Of a stretch of DNA of 64,000 nt, positions 8,675-19,198 are shown piece after piece. The stretch is from assembly GCF_022760955.1 (NCBI RefSeq), contig NZ_JAKTNU010000011.1:1-64000 (forward strand), read 5' to 3'. Source of the DNA: Thermus neutrinimicus. Lineage in GTDB: Bacteria > Deinococcota > Deinococci > Deinococcales > Thermaceae. A program made the position numbers and the translations under genes. The notes beneath the pieces are model-generated. The model did no database searches and was not told the DNA's origin. It saw only the letters and a list, made by a program, of their open reading frames with translations. Numbering within the stretch: position 1 is the stretch's first letter; each line of letters opens with the position of its first letter.

Positions 8675-9988
8675 CTACTTGTCGTAAACTAGGCTCGGTA
8701 ACCATGTGGCCAATCCTGGGAAGAGCATGAGGAGGATAAGGCCCGTGAGCTGAAGTAGGAGAAAGGGGATGGCTGCCCGGTATATAGTACCCATGGAGAT
8801 CTGGGGTGCCACCCCCCTTACGTAGAAGAGAGCGTACCCGAAGGGAGGAGAGAGGAAAGACATCTGCATGTTTACCAAGTAGAGGACCCCAAACCACAAG
8901 GGATCAAATCCAAGGCTCCGGATAATGGGTACAAAGACGGGGACAGCCAGGAGGAGTATTCCTACCCAATCCAGAAACATCCCCAAAACGATAAGGATGA
9001 TCTGCATTACAATCAAGATTCCCCAAGGGGAAAGCCCTGTGCCTAAAAGGAGCTCGCTGACGAAGCGGTCCCCTCCTTGGGCCACGTAGAAGGCCACGAA
9101 GGCGTTGGCCCCAAAGATGATCCAAAGCACCATGGCGGTGGCCTTGGCGGTCTGTTCTAAAGCCAGCCGCAGGTTTTTCCAGGTGAGCTTACGATGTAGG
9201 CCTGCCACCACCAGGGACCCGAAGGCTCCTACGGCTGCTGCTTCCGTGGGGGCGGCTAGGCCCAAAAAGATGGTTCCGAGCACCAGGAAGATGAGAAGGA
9301 GGGGGGCCCAGATGGTCCTTAGGGCTCGCCAGCGCTCCGCCCAGGTGGGCATTTCCTCCCTTGGGATTCTGGGCACAGCCTGGGGGTAGAGGAGCGCATA
9401 GACGATGGAGAAGAGCATGTATAGGCCCGAGAGGACCAACCCGGGAAGCACGGAGCCCAGGTAAAGCTCTCCCACGGACTGGTTGGCCACCAGGCCGTAA
9501 ATGATGGCGAGAACACTGGGAGGGATAAGGATGCCGAGGGTGCCCCCTGCCATCACGGTGCCTGCGGCTAGCACAGGGCTATACCCCCGGCGTAGCATCG
9601 CTGGTAAGGCCACTAGTGCCATGGTGACCACCGCCGCGCCGATCACCCCCACCATGGCGGCGAGAACGGTAGAAGCAGCAACGGTAGCGACCGCTAAACC
9701 CCCTGGGATCCGCCCCAGCCACTTGTAGGCGACGTCAAAGATTTCCTCAATAAGCCCAGACTTTTCTAGCATGGACGCCATGAAAATAAAGAGGGGAATG
9801 GCCGCTAGAAGGTACTGGGTCATGTTATTCCACATGCGCTGGGGCACTAGGGCTAAGGCGTCCGGGCTCCAGAGCCAGGCAATGAAAGCCACAGCAACGC
9901 CTCCTATCAAAAAGGCCAGCGGGTAACCCGTAAACAGGAGGAGGAAGAGACTCCCGAACATCAACCAGGTCAGCGTTTCAATGGGCAC
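8675..9988 (-). CDS. dctM: TRAP transporter large permease (DctM family)
   Basis: This is the 437-residue, roughly 12-helix subunit of a tripartite ATP-independent periplasmic transporter, the translocation channel driven by an ion gradient. Family features are the GGTLGILIPPS motif of the first half, many small-residue-rich helices and a matching region FLDWVGILLLAVPVFVPI in the second half. Its start overlaps dctQ by 11 nt. The order dctP-dctQ-dctM on the minus strand is complete. Codon choice here (more A/T-ending codons) differs from the flanking genes. Confidence 0.93.
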   Translation of the reverse strand: MPIETLTWLMFGSLFLLLFTGYPLAFLIGGVAVAFIAWLWSPDALALVPQRMWNNMTQYLLAAIPLFIFMASMLEKSGLIEEIFDVAYKWLGRIPGGLAVATVAASTVLAAMVGVIGAAVVTMALVALPAMLRRGYSPVLAAGTVMAGGTLGILIPPSVLAIIYGLVANQSVGELYLGSVLPGLVLSGLYMLFSIVYALLYPQAVPRIPREEMPTWAERWRALRTIWAPLLLIFLVLGTIFLGLAAPTEAAAVGAFGSLVVAGLHRKLTWKNLRLALEQTAKATAMVLWIIFGANAFVAFYVAQGGDRFVSELLLGTGLSPWGILIVMQIILIVLGMFLDWVGILLLAVPVFVPIIRSLGFDPLWFGVLYLVNMQMSFLSPPFGYALFYVRGVAPQISMGTIYRAAIPFLLLQLTGLILLMLFPGLATWLPSLVYDK

Positions 9989-10499
9989 GATCTTCCTCCT
10001 TTCCTAGAAGCACGAGAAGGTCTCGGATTGCGTTAGCTAGACCCTGTAGAAGCAGCAGAGCGGCACCCATGGGGATGGCCAGCTTGAAGGGAAATATGGG
10101 GATGGCCTGGTTGGCCAGGGAAAACTCCCGGTTCTGCCAGGAAGCCAGGAAGAACTTCCAGCCATACACCACCAGGGTGCCAGCAAATAGCGCTAGAAAA
10201 ACGAAGCCCAGAAGGTTGACCCAGGCTTGTCCTTTACGGGGGAGCCGGCTATAGAAGACGTCCACACCCACGTGAGCCTTTTCCTTTAGGGCATAAGCAC
10301 CAGCCAGCACATACAGGAGGCCGAAGAGGAGCGTGGACACCTCGTGGGCCCACTGGGTGGGGGCGTTGAAGAAGTATCGCCGCACCACCTCGGCGGTAAG
10401 GATGAGAACCGCCAGCAAGGTAAGCCAGGCGACCAACCGCCCTGACCCTAGGCTTAAGGCGTCAATGAGGTTGAGGAGGCGCAGCAGGGTTTGGATCAC
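9978..10499 (-). CDS. dctQ: TRAP transporter small permease (DctQ family)
   Basis: The 173-residue protein has four predicted transmembrane helices, the usual DctQ architecture. Features include RRYFFNAPTQWAHEVS, which matches the conserved W-x-x-E loop, and a PLMxxLxxH-like region replaced by FPFKLAIPMGAAL in the last helix. It anchors the large permease and is encoded between dctP and dctM. The gap to dctP is 16 nt and the overlap with dctM is 11 nt. Confidence 0.88.
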   Translation of the reverse strand: MIQTLLRLLNLIDALSLGSGRLVAWLTLLAVLILTAEVVRRYFFNAPTQWAHEVSTLLFGLLYVLAGAYALKEKAHVGVDVFYSRLPRKGQAWVNLLGFVFLALFAGTLVVYGWKFFLASWQNREFSLANQAIPIFPFKLAIPMGAALLLLQGLANAIRDLLVLLGKEEDRAH

Positions 10500-10515
10500 G
10501 GCGCAACCCTCGAGG

Positions 10516-11751
<1,236 letters not shown>

Positions 11752-11757
11752 TCAAGG

Positions 11758-11787
11758 AAACTTCCCCCCGCCAGAGAGCGTGGGAAG
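11758..11787 (-). terminator. Possible terminator after asnS
   Basis: On the minus strand CTTCCC (11787-11782) can pair with GGGAAG at 11766-11761, with an inner CGC/GCG stem and a small bulge. TTTCCTT follows. It is weaker than the rho terminator but correctly placed 40 nt after the asnS stop. Confidence 0.4.
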
Positions 11788-11826
11788 GGGGATTTTAGGG
11801 TCGGAAGGAAGAAGGTACCCTGATGC

Positions 11827-13143
11827 TCAGGGCCGCATCCGGGTGTACATCCTGGGGAAGGGGATGGCCTCGCGCACATGGGAGAGGCCGCAGATCCAAG
11901 CCACGGTGCGCTCCAGGCCCAGGCCGAAGCCCGAGTGGGGCACGCTGCCAAAGCGCCTCAGGTCCAGATACCAATCGTAGACCTCCTCCGGGAGGCTGAA
12001 CTCTTGAATTTTCCTGCGTAGGAGCTCCAGGTCGTGGATTCTCTGGCTTCCCCCGATGATCTCCCCGTACCCCTCGGGGGCCAGGAGGTCGTCGTTGAGG
12101 ACCAGTTCCGGGTCCTCTGGGTCCGGCTCCATGTAGAAGGCTTTGATGCGGGCGGGGTAGCGCTCGATAAAGACGGGCCGGTCAAACTGGCGGCTGAGGG
12201 CGGCCTCCTGGGGGGCCCCGAAGTCCTCCCCGTAGGGCAGGGGTGGCACCTCGGGGTCCTTTTCCGCCAGCCGGTTTACCAGGGCCACGGCCTCCTTATA
12301 GGTGAGGCGAGGGTAGTTCCCTTCTGCGGCGGGTTCCAGGGCCCTGGGGTCCCGCCCTAGCATCTCCAGCTCCTTAGCCCTGCGCTCCAGGACACGGCCC
12401 ACCAGGTAGCTCACCAGCTCCTCCTGCAGGGCCATGTTCTCCTCGTGGGTCATGAAGGCCACCTCGGGTTCCACCATCCAAAACTCCAAAAGGTGGCGGC
12501 GGGTTTTGCTCCTTTCTGCCCGGAAGGTGGGGCCAAAGGTATAGACCTTGCCATAGGCCAAGGCCCCGGCCTCCGCGTAGAGCTGGCCCGACTGGGAGAG
12601 GTAGGCCTTTTCCCCGTCAAAGAGGTCCACCTCAAAGAGGTCCGTGGTGCCCTCCACGGCGCTGGGGGTGAGGATGGGGGCGTCAAAACGCAGGAAGCCC
12701 TGCTCGGCGAAGAAGTCGTGGATGGCCCTTTCCACCTCGTCCCGGATGCGCATCACCGCAAAAGGGCGGCGGTGGCGGAGCCACAGGTGCCGGTGGTCCA
12801 TGAGGAAGTCGATGCCGTGCTCCTTGGGGCCAATGGGATACTCCCCGTGGGGGAGGCTCATCACTTCCAGGTTCCGCACCGCCAGCTCAAAGCCCCCGGG
12901 GGCCCTCGCGTCCCGCAGCACCAGGCCGAAGGCCTTTAGGGCCGTTTCCTGGGGCAGGTGATCCGCCTGCTCAAAGACCTCCTCCGGCACCTCCCCCTGG
13001 AAGAGGGTGGCCTGCAGGAAGCCCGTGCCGTCCCGGAGGATGAGGAAGTGGATCTTCCCTTTGGAGCGCTTTTGGTAGAGCCAGCCCCTGAGCTCCACCT
13101 CCTGGCCCTCGTATTTGGCGATCTCATCAACGAAGACCCGCAT
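11827..13143 (-). CDS. asnS: Asparaginyl-tRNA synthetase
   Basis: This class IIb synthetase charges tRNA-Asn. The 438-residue protein has an N-terminal OB-fold anticodon-binding domain (about 1-105) and a catalytic core with QSGQLYAEA, motif 2 around [21 protein letters not shown], and motif 3 [10 protein letters not shown]. It is shorter than AspRS and lacks the GAD insert. [11 protein letters not shown], instead of the AspRS-type version, supports Asn specificity. On the minus strand a TAGGAT box lies 9 nt upstream of the ATG. Confidence 0.96.
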   Translation of the reverse strand: MRVFVDEIAKYEGQEVELRGWLYQKRSKGKIHFLILRDGTGFLQATLFQGEVPEEVFEQADHLPQETALKAFGLVLRDARAPGGFELAVRNLEVMSLPHGEYPIGPKEHGIDFLMDHRHLWLRHRRPFAVMRIRDEVERAIHDFFAEQGFLRFDAPILTPSAVEGTTDLFEVDLFDGEKAYLSQSGQLYAEAGALAYGKVYTFGPTFRAERSKTRRHLLEFWMVEPEVAFMTHEENMALQEELVSYLVGRVLERRAKELEMLGRDPRALEPAAEGNYPRLTYKEAVALVNRLAEKDPEVPPLPYGEDFGAPQEAALSRQFDRPVFIERYPARIKAFYMEPDPEDPELVLNDDLLAPEGYGEIIGGSQRIHDLELLRRKIQEFSLPEEVYDWYLDLRRFGSVPHSGFGLGLERTVAWICGLSHVREAIPFPRMYTRMRP

Positions 13144-13406
13144 ACCCTTTCTATCCTAAGGGGCCTCGAGGCGTCTATGGGGATGGGGCGGTAAGAAGGG
13201 TACGGATCTGCCTTTTCCGCCCAGGGCAAAAGCCAGCCCCGAAAGGGGTGCGCACGGGGGTAGGAAGGGGCTTGTGGCCCCTGGGGCTTAAGAAGACGGA
13301 AACGAGGCAGTAAGGACCCCGGTCTTAAGAACCAATCCAGAAGGGGCCGGCATTTAGGTGGGAGCCAGGCTGGGCGGGTGGTAGGGGCAAGGTTCAGACC
13401 ATTCCC
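13144..13406. other. Intergenic segment between the HAD gene and asnS, no gene recognised
   Basis: These 263 nt hold no convincing open frame. One compact hairpin is visible: CCCC-GAAA-GGGG around 13237-13248, a GNRA-type tetraloop. A CCTCGAGG octamer lies near 13155. I recognise no riboswitch or known RNA. The asnS promoter (TAGGAT on the minus strand) is at its left edge. Confidence 0.4.
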
Positions 13407-14234
13407 TTAGGGCGTTTGGCTGGGCAGTAGGCCGGCAAGGGCCTCCGCCAGGCCGCACGCCTCCACGGGAGCCACTACTCGTTGGGCTGCCCTCTTGACC
13501 TGGGGTGAAGCGTTGCCCATGGCGATGCCCAGGCCTACTTCTTGTATAAGTTCCAGATCATTTTCCCCATCCCCCACCATGGCGCACTGGGCCAGGGTGA
13601 GGCCGTAGCTTTCCGCCACGAAGCGGGCGGCGGTGAGCTTGCTCACCCCCCTTTTGGTAAGGGAGACGAAGCGTACCCCGGGCATCCTGGGGCTTTCCGC
13701 CACGTGGGCTTGGAGTTCTCGGGGCAAGGGGTCCATAAAGGCCCCCAGGGGGGCTTGGGCCTCGGCCAGCACCTGGAGGCGGACCAAAGGAGTGGGAAGC
13801 CCCAACAGGTCCGCTTCCTCGGCCACTATGCCCAGGAGTTCTTGGTGGGCCTTTAGGAGAGGGTTATCCCCCTCGATGAAGAAGCCCCCGTCGGCGGTGT
13901 AGCCCTCGAGGGGAAGCCCAAGCCTACGGGCCAGGCGGATGGCTTCCCGGGAAGCCTCCTTTGGCAGGGCCTCCACCAGGAGGGGCTGGGTAGGCGGGGA
14001 GTGGGGATCCTGGGAAAAAGCCACCACCACCGCCCCCGACTCAAACACGTGTAGGCCCGTGGGGTCCAGCCTACGGGCGTAGGCCAGGGCGTGTCCTCGG
14101 CCCGGCCGGCCAGTGATGAGGCTTAGGCGGATCCCTCTGGCCCTAAGGGCTTCCACCGCGGGCCACACGCACTCGGGCACCCCTTCCTTGCCCACCAGGG
14201 TGCCGTCCACGTCCACAAAGACCAGCTTCACCAT
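13407..14234 (-). CDS. HAD-superfamily (Cof-like, type IIB) phosphatase
   Basis: This 275-residue phosphatase starts [13 protein letters not shown]. Motif I is DVDGT near residue 8, with both aspartates; motif II is LSLITGR; the motif III lysine lies in TKRGVSK; motif IV is GDGENDLELI. A cap domain sits between motifs II and III, as in type IIB members. The substrate is unknown; sugar phosphates or phosphoglycerate derivatives are typical. Its start shares one base with the upstream stop (TGATG), so it is coupled to the PhzF-like gene. Longer in-frame readings upstream run through that gene and are rejected. Confidence 0.85.
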   Translation of the reverse strand: MVKLVFVDVDGTLVGKEGVPECVWPAVEALRARGIRLSLITGRPGRGHALAYARRLDPTGLHVFESGAVVVAFSQDPHSPPTQPLLVEALPKEASREAIRLARRLGLPLEGYTADGGFFIEGDNPLLKAHQELLGIVAEEADLLGLPTPLVRLQVLAEAQAPLGAFMDPLPRELQAHVAESPRMPGVRFVSLTKRGVSKLTAARFVAESYGLTLAQCAMVGDGENDLELIQEVGLGIAMGNASPQVKRAAQRVVAPVEACGLAEALAGLLPSQTP

Positions 14235-15127
14235 CAGATTTCCCCTGCGAACACCTGGACCGCCTCCCCTCCGATCTGCACCCCGTAGGGTTGGCCCGTG
14301 GGGCTGTACTCCACCACCACCTCCACCACCCCCGGGTTGCCCAGGCGGTGGCCCTGGTAGATGGTGAGGGCCACCCGGCCCTCCCGCCTGGGCACCACCC
14401 CGGAGCGGGCCAGGAGGGCCCCCAGGGCGGCGTTGGCGGAGCCCGTCACCGGGTCTTCGGGAATGCCCAGGATGGGGGCGAAGTCCCGGGCGTAGAAGCT
14501 CCTGGGTCCCATGGGGGCGTAGGCGTGTACGGTGGCGATCTCCAGCTTCCGCGAGACCCCCGCCAAGGCCTCCATCTCCGGCTCCAGGGCATCCACCACC
14601 CCGGGGGCAACGAGGGGGACGAAGAGGCTCCAAAGCCCGGTGTAGGCGATGCCGTAGGGCAGGCCCCGGTGCAGGTAGCGTTCGTCCGAGCCCAGGGCCT
14701 CGAGGACCTCCTTAAGGACCTGGAAGGGAGGGAGATCCCGGAACCTGGGAGCAGGACCCCTCACCAAGGCCTTCTTGGGTTCCCCAGCCTCGTAGAGGAT
14801 TTCCACCGGCAGGGCCTCCGTGGGGGTGTGCAGGAAAAGCCGCTGGGTGCCCTCGGGAGCCAGGCCCAGGCGCACCAGGGTAAGGCCCAGGGCTACGGCG
14901 GCGTGCCCGGAGAACTCCACCTCTCCCGCAGGGGTGAAGAAGCGCACGGCGAAGAGGGTGCCTTGCTTTTCCGTCACGAAGGCGGTTTCCGGTTCGCCCA
15001 GCCGACGGGCTAGGCTTCGCATCTCTTCCAGGTCCATACCCCGAGCGTCCAGTACGATGGCCACCCGGTTCCCGGCCCCCGGGGTGGAGGCGAAGGCGTC
15101 CACAATCACGTAGGGGATCCTAGCCAT
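14234..15127 (-). CDS. PhzF-family isomerase-like protein
   Basis: This 297-residue protein has the two-lobed diaminopimelate-epimerase-like fold of the PhzF family. Recognisable blocks are [12 protein letters not shown] near the N-terminus, the catalytic-type Glu in [18 protein letters not shown], and [12 protein letters not shown] in the second half. No phenazine genes are nearby, so the family name should not be read as a pathway. It overlaps aspS by 8 nt upstream and the HAD gene by 1 nt downstream. The reaction is unknown. Confidence 0.85.
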   Translation of the reverse strand: MARIPYVIVDAFASTPGAGNRVAIVLDARGMDLEEMRSLARRLGEPETAFVTEKQGTLFAVRFFTPAGEVEFSGHAAVALGLTLVRLGLAPEGTQRLFLHTPTEALPVEILYEAGEPKKALVRGPAPRFRDLPPFQVLKEVLEALGSDERYLHRGLPYGIAYTGLWSLFVPLVAPGVVDALEPEMEALAGVSRKLEIATVHAYAPMGPRSFYARDFAPILGIPEDPVTGSANAALGALLARSGVVPRREGRVALTIYQGHRLGNPGVVEVVVEYSPTGQPYGVQIGGEAVQVFAGEI

Positions 15128-16865
15128 GGGCGATCACCTTGAGGCCCAGCTCCCGAAGCTGTTCCTCGGATACTGGGCTCGGGGCCCCGGTGAGGGGGTC
15201 CTTGCCCTCCTTGTTCTTGGGGAAGGCGATGACCTCGCGGATGGAGGGGCTGGCCGTCATGAGGGCCAGGAGGCGGTCCAGGCCCCAGGCGATGCCCCCG
15301 TGGGGCGGGGCGCCGTAGGTGAGGGCCTCGAGGAAGAAACCGAACTTTTCCCGCTGCTCCTCCTCTCCGATGCCCAGCACCTGGAACATCCTGGCCTGGA
15401 GAGCAGGATCGTGTATGCGGATGGACCCGCCCCCCACCTCGGTGCCGTTCAGGACCAGGTCGTAGGCCAAGGCCCGCACCCTCCCAGGGTCGGTGTCCAG
15501 GAGGGGCAGGTCCTCGGGATGGGGGCTGGTAAAGGGGTGGTGCATGTAGGTGTACTGGCCCCTTTCCTCGTCCCACTCCAAAAGGGGAAAGTCCACCACC
15601 CAGAGGAAGCGGAAGCCCTCCCGGGGAAGGCTCAGGAGCTCAGCCAGCTTAAGCCGCACCTGCCCCAAGGCGGTAGCCGCCACCTTGGCGGGCCCCGCCA
15701 CGAGGAGAAGGGTGTCCCCCGGGGCCGCGCTGGTGAGCTCCAGGAGGCTTTGCCGCACAGGCTCCAGGAACTTGGCGACCCCGCCTGCAAATCCTCCCTC
15801 CTCCACCCGGGCAAAGGCCAGGCCCTTGGCCCCGTGGCGCTTGGCCAACTCCTCCAGGTCGGCGATTTCCCTTCGGGAAAGGGCCCTAGGCACCGCCAGG
15901 GCCTTTACCCTCTCCGCCTCCCGGAAAACCTGGAAGGCGCTTTCCCGGAAGAGGTGCCCCACCTCCTTAAGCTCCAGACCGAAGCGGGTGTCGGGCTTGT
16001 CCGAGCCGAAGCGTTCCATGGCCTCCAGGTAGGTGAGGCGGGGGAAGGGGAGAGGAAGCTCCACGCCCAGGGCTTCCCGAAACACGTGGGCCATGAGCCT
16101 TTCGTTAAGCGTTAGGATATCCTCCACCTCCACGAAGCTCATCTCCAGGTCCATCTGGGTGAAGTCGGGCTGGCGGTCGGCCCGAAGGTCCTCGTCCCGG
16201 AAGCAGCGGGCGATCTGGAAGTAGCGGTCCAAACCCGCCACCATGAGCATTTGCTTGAAGAGCTGCGGGGACTGGGGGAGGGCGTAGAAGAGGCCGGGCT
16301 GCTGGCGGTAGGGCACCAGGAAATCCCGGGCCCCTTCCGGGGTGCTCTTGGTGAGAAAGGGGGTTTCCACCTGGATGAAGCCCTCCCGGTCCAGGAAGTC
16401 CCAGATGGCCTTGATGACCCGGTGGCGGAGGCGCAGGTTTTCCTGCATCCTCCTCCGGCGCAGGTCCAGGTAGCGGTACTTGAGCCGGAGCTCTTCGGAA
16501 ACCTCCTTTTCCTCTTCGCCCCGCCAGCCGGCGTCCACGGGGAAGGGGGGTGTTCTGGCCTCGGAGAGGACCTCGAGGGAGGAAAGCTCCACCTCCACCT
16601 TTCCGGTGGGCAGGCGGGGGTTGGGCTCCGGGCGCAGGCGCACGGTGCCCCTGGCCCGCACCACCCACTCCGAGCGGACGCGCTCCGCTTCCCCATAGGC
16701 GGGGCTTTCCGGGTGGGCCACCAGCTGGACCAAACCCTCGCGGTCGCGGAGGTCCAGGAAGATGAGCCCCCCCAGGTCCCGGCGGCGGTTTACCCACCCC
16801 TCGAGGACCACCTCCTCCCCCACGTGTTCTTCCCTTAGGCTTCCGGCGAAGTGGGTACGGCGCAT
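15120..16865 (-). CDS. aspS: Aspartyl-tRNA synthetase (bacterial type)
   Basis: The 581-residue class IIb enzyme has the N-terminal OB fold (about 1-105), motif 1, motif 2 ([20 protein letters not shown]), a bacterial GAD insertion domain in the middle (about 290-410) and motif 3 near [23 protein letters not shown] is a typical AspRS segment. The size and the GAD domain identify the bacterial, discriminating form; Thermus also has an archaeal-like second AspRS that is not in this window. The start is the ATG at 16865. The gap to hisS upstream is 24 nt, which suggests co-transcription hisS-aspS-PhzF-HAD. Confidence 0.97.
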   Translation of the reverse strand: MRRTHFAGSLREEHVGEEVVLEGWVNRRRDLGGLIFLDLRDREGLVQLVAHPESPAYGEAERVRSEWVVRARGTVRLRPEPNPRLPTGKVEVELSSLEVLSEARTPPFPVDAGWRGEEEKEVSEELRLKYRYLDLRRRRMQENLRLRHRVIKAIWDFLDREGFIQVETPFLTKSTPEGARDFLVPYRQQPGLFYALPQSPQLFKQMLMVAGLDRYFQIARCFRDEDLRADRQPDFTQMDLEMSFVEVEDILTLNERLMAHVFREALGVELPLPFPRLTYLEAMERFGSDKPDTRFGLELKEVGHLFRESAFQVFREAERVKALAVPRALSRREIADLEELAKRHGAKGLAFARVEEGGFAGGVAKFLEPVRQSLLELTSAAPGDTLLLVAGPAKVAATALGQVRLKLAELLSLPREGFRFLWVVDFPLLEWDEERGQYTYMHHPFTSPHPEDLPLLDTDPGRVRALAYDLVLNGTEVGGGSIRIHDPALQARMFQVLGIGEEEQREKFGFFLEALTYGAPPHGGIAWGLDRLLALMTASPSIREVIAFPKNKEGKDPLTGAPSPVSEEQLRELGLKVIAHG

Positions 16866-16889
16866 AATCCCCCAAATCTTAACGGATTC

Positions 16890-18146
16890 TCACGCCAGGG
16901 CGGAAAGGAGGAAGCCCAAGGCCTCCTGCTGGGGTAAACGGACCTGCTCGCCCGTGGAGAGCCGCTTCAGGGTGACCTCCCCCCCTTTGAGCTCGTCCTC
17001 TCCCAAAAAGCCCGCGAAGGCGGCGCCTCGCTTTAAGGCTTCCTCCACGCCCTTGCCCGGCTTCTTGGGGGTAAGGCCGTATTCCACCCGCAGGCGGGGC
17101 CTGAGCCTCTCTGCCAGGTAAAAGGCCTCGGCCACCGCACCCTCCGTGAGGGGGATGAGGTAGAGGTCGGGTCCCCTTTCCTCGGGGAGGCCAAACCCTT
17201 CCGCCTCGAGGGCCAAGGCCACCCGCTCCACCCCAAAGGCGAAACCCACCCCGGGTACCCTTGGCCCCCCCAGGAGCTCGGAAAGCCCATCGTACCTTCC
17301 CCCACCCCCCAAGGCGCTCTGCGCCCCGATCTCCGCATGGTGCACCTCGAAGGCGGTGCGCACGTAGTAGTCCAGGCCCCGCACCAGGGTGGGGTCCAGT
17401 TGGTAGGGCACGGAAAGCCTTTCCAGGTGGCGCTCCACCGCCTTTAGATGGGCCCTCGCCTCCTCCCCCAGGAAGTCCAGCATGGGCCTGATGCCGAGCT
17501 CCCTGAGGAGGGCCTGGTCTTGCTCGCTCTTGGAGTCCAGGATGCGCATGGGGTTGAGCTCCAAGCGTTCCTGGGAGTCCTGGGAGAGCGCCTCCCGGTG
17601 GGGGAGGAGGACCTCCCGTAGGTAGGCGTTGTAGCGGGCCCGGTCCCCTGGGTCCCCCACGGAGGACAGCTTGACGGTGAGGTTCCTCAGGCCGAGCTCC
17701 TTGAGGCTTTCATAGAGGAGCACCACGGCTTCCGCATCCAAAACGGGGCTTTCCGAGCCCAAGGCTTCGTAGTTCACCTGGTGGAACTGGCGGTAGCGTC
17801 CTTTTTGGGGGCGTTCTGCCCGGAACATGGGCCCCGCCATCCAGAGCCTCACGGGCTGTGGCCATACCTTCATCCCGTGTTCCAGATAGGCCCGCACCAT
17901 GGCGGCGGTGCCCTCCGGGCGCAGGGTGAGGGAGCGCCCACCCCGGTCCTGGAAGGTGAACATCTCCTTCCTGACGATGTCGGTGGCGATCCCCACCCCC
18001 TTTTCAAAGACCTGGGTTTCCTCAAACACCGGGGTGATGAGCTCCAAGGCCCCCGCCGCCTCCAACACCCGGCGGGCGGTGGCCACGATGTGCTGGTGAA
18101 GCCTGAGCTCTTTGCCGAAAAGGTCCTTGGTGCCGCGCACGGCCAT
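16890..18146 (-). CDS. hisS: Histidyl-tRNA synthetase
   Basis: This 418-residue class IIa enzyme shows motif 1 near [30 protein letters not shown] in motif 2, the histidine-specific block [15 protein letters not shown], and motif 3 [10 protein letters not shown]-terminal anticodon-binding domain covers about 325-418. It is the first gene of a minus-strand synthetase run. Upstream on the minus strand a TAAAGT box lies 8 nt before the ATG, so its leader is very short or absent. Confidence 0.96.
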   Translation of the reverse strand: MAVRGTKDLFGKELRLHQHIVATARRVLEAAGALELITPVFEETQVFEKGVGIATDIVRKEMFTFQDRGGRSLTLRPEGTAAMVRAYLEHGMKVWPQPVRLWMAGPMFRAERPQKGRYRQFHQVNYEALGSESPVLDAEAVVLLYESLKELGLRNLTVKLSSVGDPGDRARYNAYLREVLLPHREALSQDSQERLELNPMRILDSKSEQDQALLRELGIRPMLDFLGEEARAHLKAVERHLERLSVPYQLDPTLVRGLDYYVRTAFEVHHAEIGAQSALGGGGRYDGLSELLGGPRVPGVGFAFGVERVALALEAEGFGLPEERGPDLYLIPLTEGAVAEAFYLAERLRPRLRVEYGLTPKKPGKGVEEALKRGAAFAGFLGEDELKGGEVTLKRLSTGEQVRLPQQEALGFLLSALA

Positions 18147-18154
18147 ACCCCTTC

Positions 18155-18181
18155 ACTTTACCCGAGGGGGAGGGCTATACT
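18155..18181. promoter_or_regulatory. Divergent -10 boxes for hisS and the 18188 gene
   Basis: The 41-nt divergent gap holds TAAAGT on the minus strand (18160-18155, 8 nt before the hisS ATG) and TATACT on the plus strand (18176-18181, exactly 6 nt before the ATG at 18188). Neither gene has a conventional 5' leader. Confidence 0.6.
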
Positions 18182-18187
18182 TTAGCC

Positions 18188-18532
18188 ATGCCCTTTAGGG
18201 GTTCCGCACGGGGGTTCCTGGTCTTCCTCTACCTCCTCCTCACCCTCACTGCCTCCACCGGGGTGGCCCTGCAGATGTACCTCATGCAGGTGCAAAACCC
18301 CGGCCTCCGGGCGGACCTCTGCCAGGCTCCCGGGGAGGAGAGGGAGGTGGACCACTCCCTCTTCTGCGGCCTGCAGGTGGCCCCTGGCCTGCCTCCTATA
18401 GGGGAGGTGTCCCCTCCTACCCTGGTGGAGGTACTGCGGGCTAGGGTGGCGGCGGAGCCGGGTTATCCGGAACCCCCAGCAAGGGCTTTTTCTCCCCGCT
18501 CTCCTCCTTTTGCCCAGAGGGTTTTCGCTTGA
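18188..18532 (+). CDS. Small secreted or membrane-anchored protein, function unknown
   Basis: The 114-residue protein has one hydrophobic N-terminal segment (about 9-31), an uncleaved anchor or signal peptide, then a region with two cysteines (ADLCQAPGEE and DHSLFCGLQ) and a Pro-rich tail. The His/Cys pattern loosely recalls DUF2946-type envelope proteins, but I cannot confirm membership. The TATACT box 6 nt before the ATG supports both reality and start. The next gene begins 36 nt downstream. Confidence 0.65.
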   Translation: MPFRGSARGFLVFLYLLLTLTASTGVALQMYLMQVQNPGLRADLCQAPGEEREVDHSLFCGLQVAPGLPPIGEVSPPTLVEVLRARVAAEPGYPEPPARAFSPRSPPFAQRVFA

Positions 18533-18568
18533 GTAAGGCGAAAGGTCTCTAGGCGAAAGGAGGAAGCC

Positions 18569-19198
18569 TTGGAAGCGGTGGTGCATACGGACAACCTGTA
18601 CATTTACGCCCAGGTTTTTGGGGCGTTGAGCAAAGCGGGTTGGAAGGTTTGCTGGAAAGAGGGCCAGGGCCTGGCCCTGGCGGGCTTAGATCAGCTGGAG
18701 AAGGGGGAGGTTCTTCTCTGGACCACCCCCTGGGGGCTTAGGGCCTATGACCCGAAGGGCAGGGCTTTCCTCACCCGTCGGGATGATCCCAAGACCCTGG
18801 CCCTGGGCCTCGAGGCGCGGGGCTTTCCCACGAGGCAGGGAAAGCTGGGCCTTAGGCTTCTCCCGGGGGAGGAGGCGGTGTTGCTGGCGGCGGGTCGGGG
18901 GGTTCCCCTGAGGCCAGGGCCCATGGCCCGGGCTCTTGGGCTTCCCCAGGACCGGGTCCGGTTTTTTCTGAAAGGCGTGGTCAACAAGTTTGGCCTGGGG
19001 GAGGAGGACCTAGTCCGCCTCGCCCGGCATCAGGTGCAGGTAATGGGGTTTGAGCACCACCTGAAGCCGCTGCCCGGGGTGGAGGTTCAGCCGGGCCTGG
19101 ACGTGCCTGGGGAGCAATACCTGGAGGTGGATGGCTCCTTGGAACACACCCCGGTAGGCGAGGCCTTCCGGGTGGAGGTTGGCCAGCACGCCCTCTAG
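18569..19198 (+). CDS. Unknown protein with LuxR-like C-terminal helices, overlapping modC antisense
   Basis: The TTG at 18569 has AAAGGAGG (18556-18563) well placed, so translation is credible. Residues 1-85 look like a small alpha/beta domain (VHTDNLYIYAQVFG, LLWTTPWGLRAYD). Residues 110-152 resemble a LuxR-type helix-turn-helix (MARALGLPQDRVRFFLKGVV, then NKFGLGEEDLVRLARH). The LuxR similarity ends near residue 152. The remaining 57 or so residues are encoded antisense to the 3' end of modC, a 189-bp convergent overlap, and may not be a conserved domain. A plus-one shift would meet a TAG at about 19008, just before modC, so a frameshifted shorter original is possible. The regulator assignment is tentative. 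Confidence 0.6.
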   Translation: MEAVVHTDNLYIYAQVFGALSKAGWKVCWKEGQGLALAGLDQLEKGEVLLWTTPWGLRAYDPKGRAFLTRRDDPKTLALGLEARGFPTRQGKLGLRLLPGEEAVLLAAGRGVPLRPGPMARALGLPQDRVRFFLKGVVNKFGLGEEDLVRLARHQVQVMGFEHHLKPLPGVEVQPGLDVPGEQYLEVDGSLEHTPVGEAFRVEVGQHAL

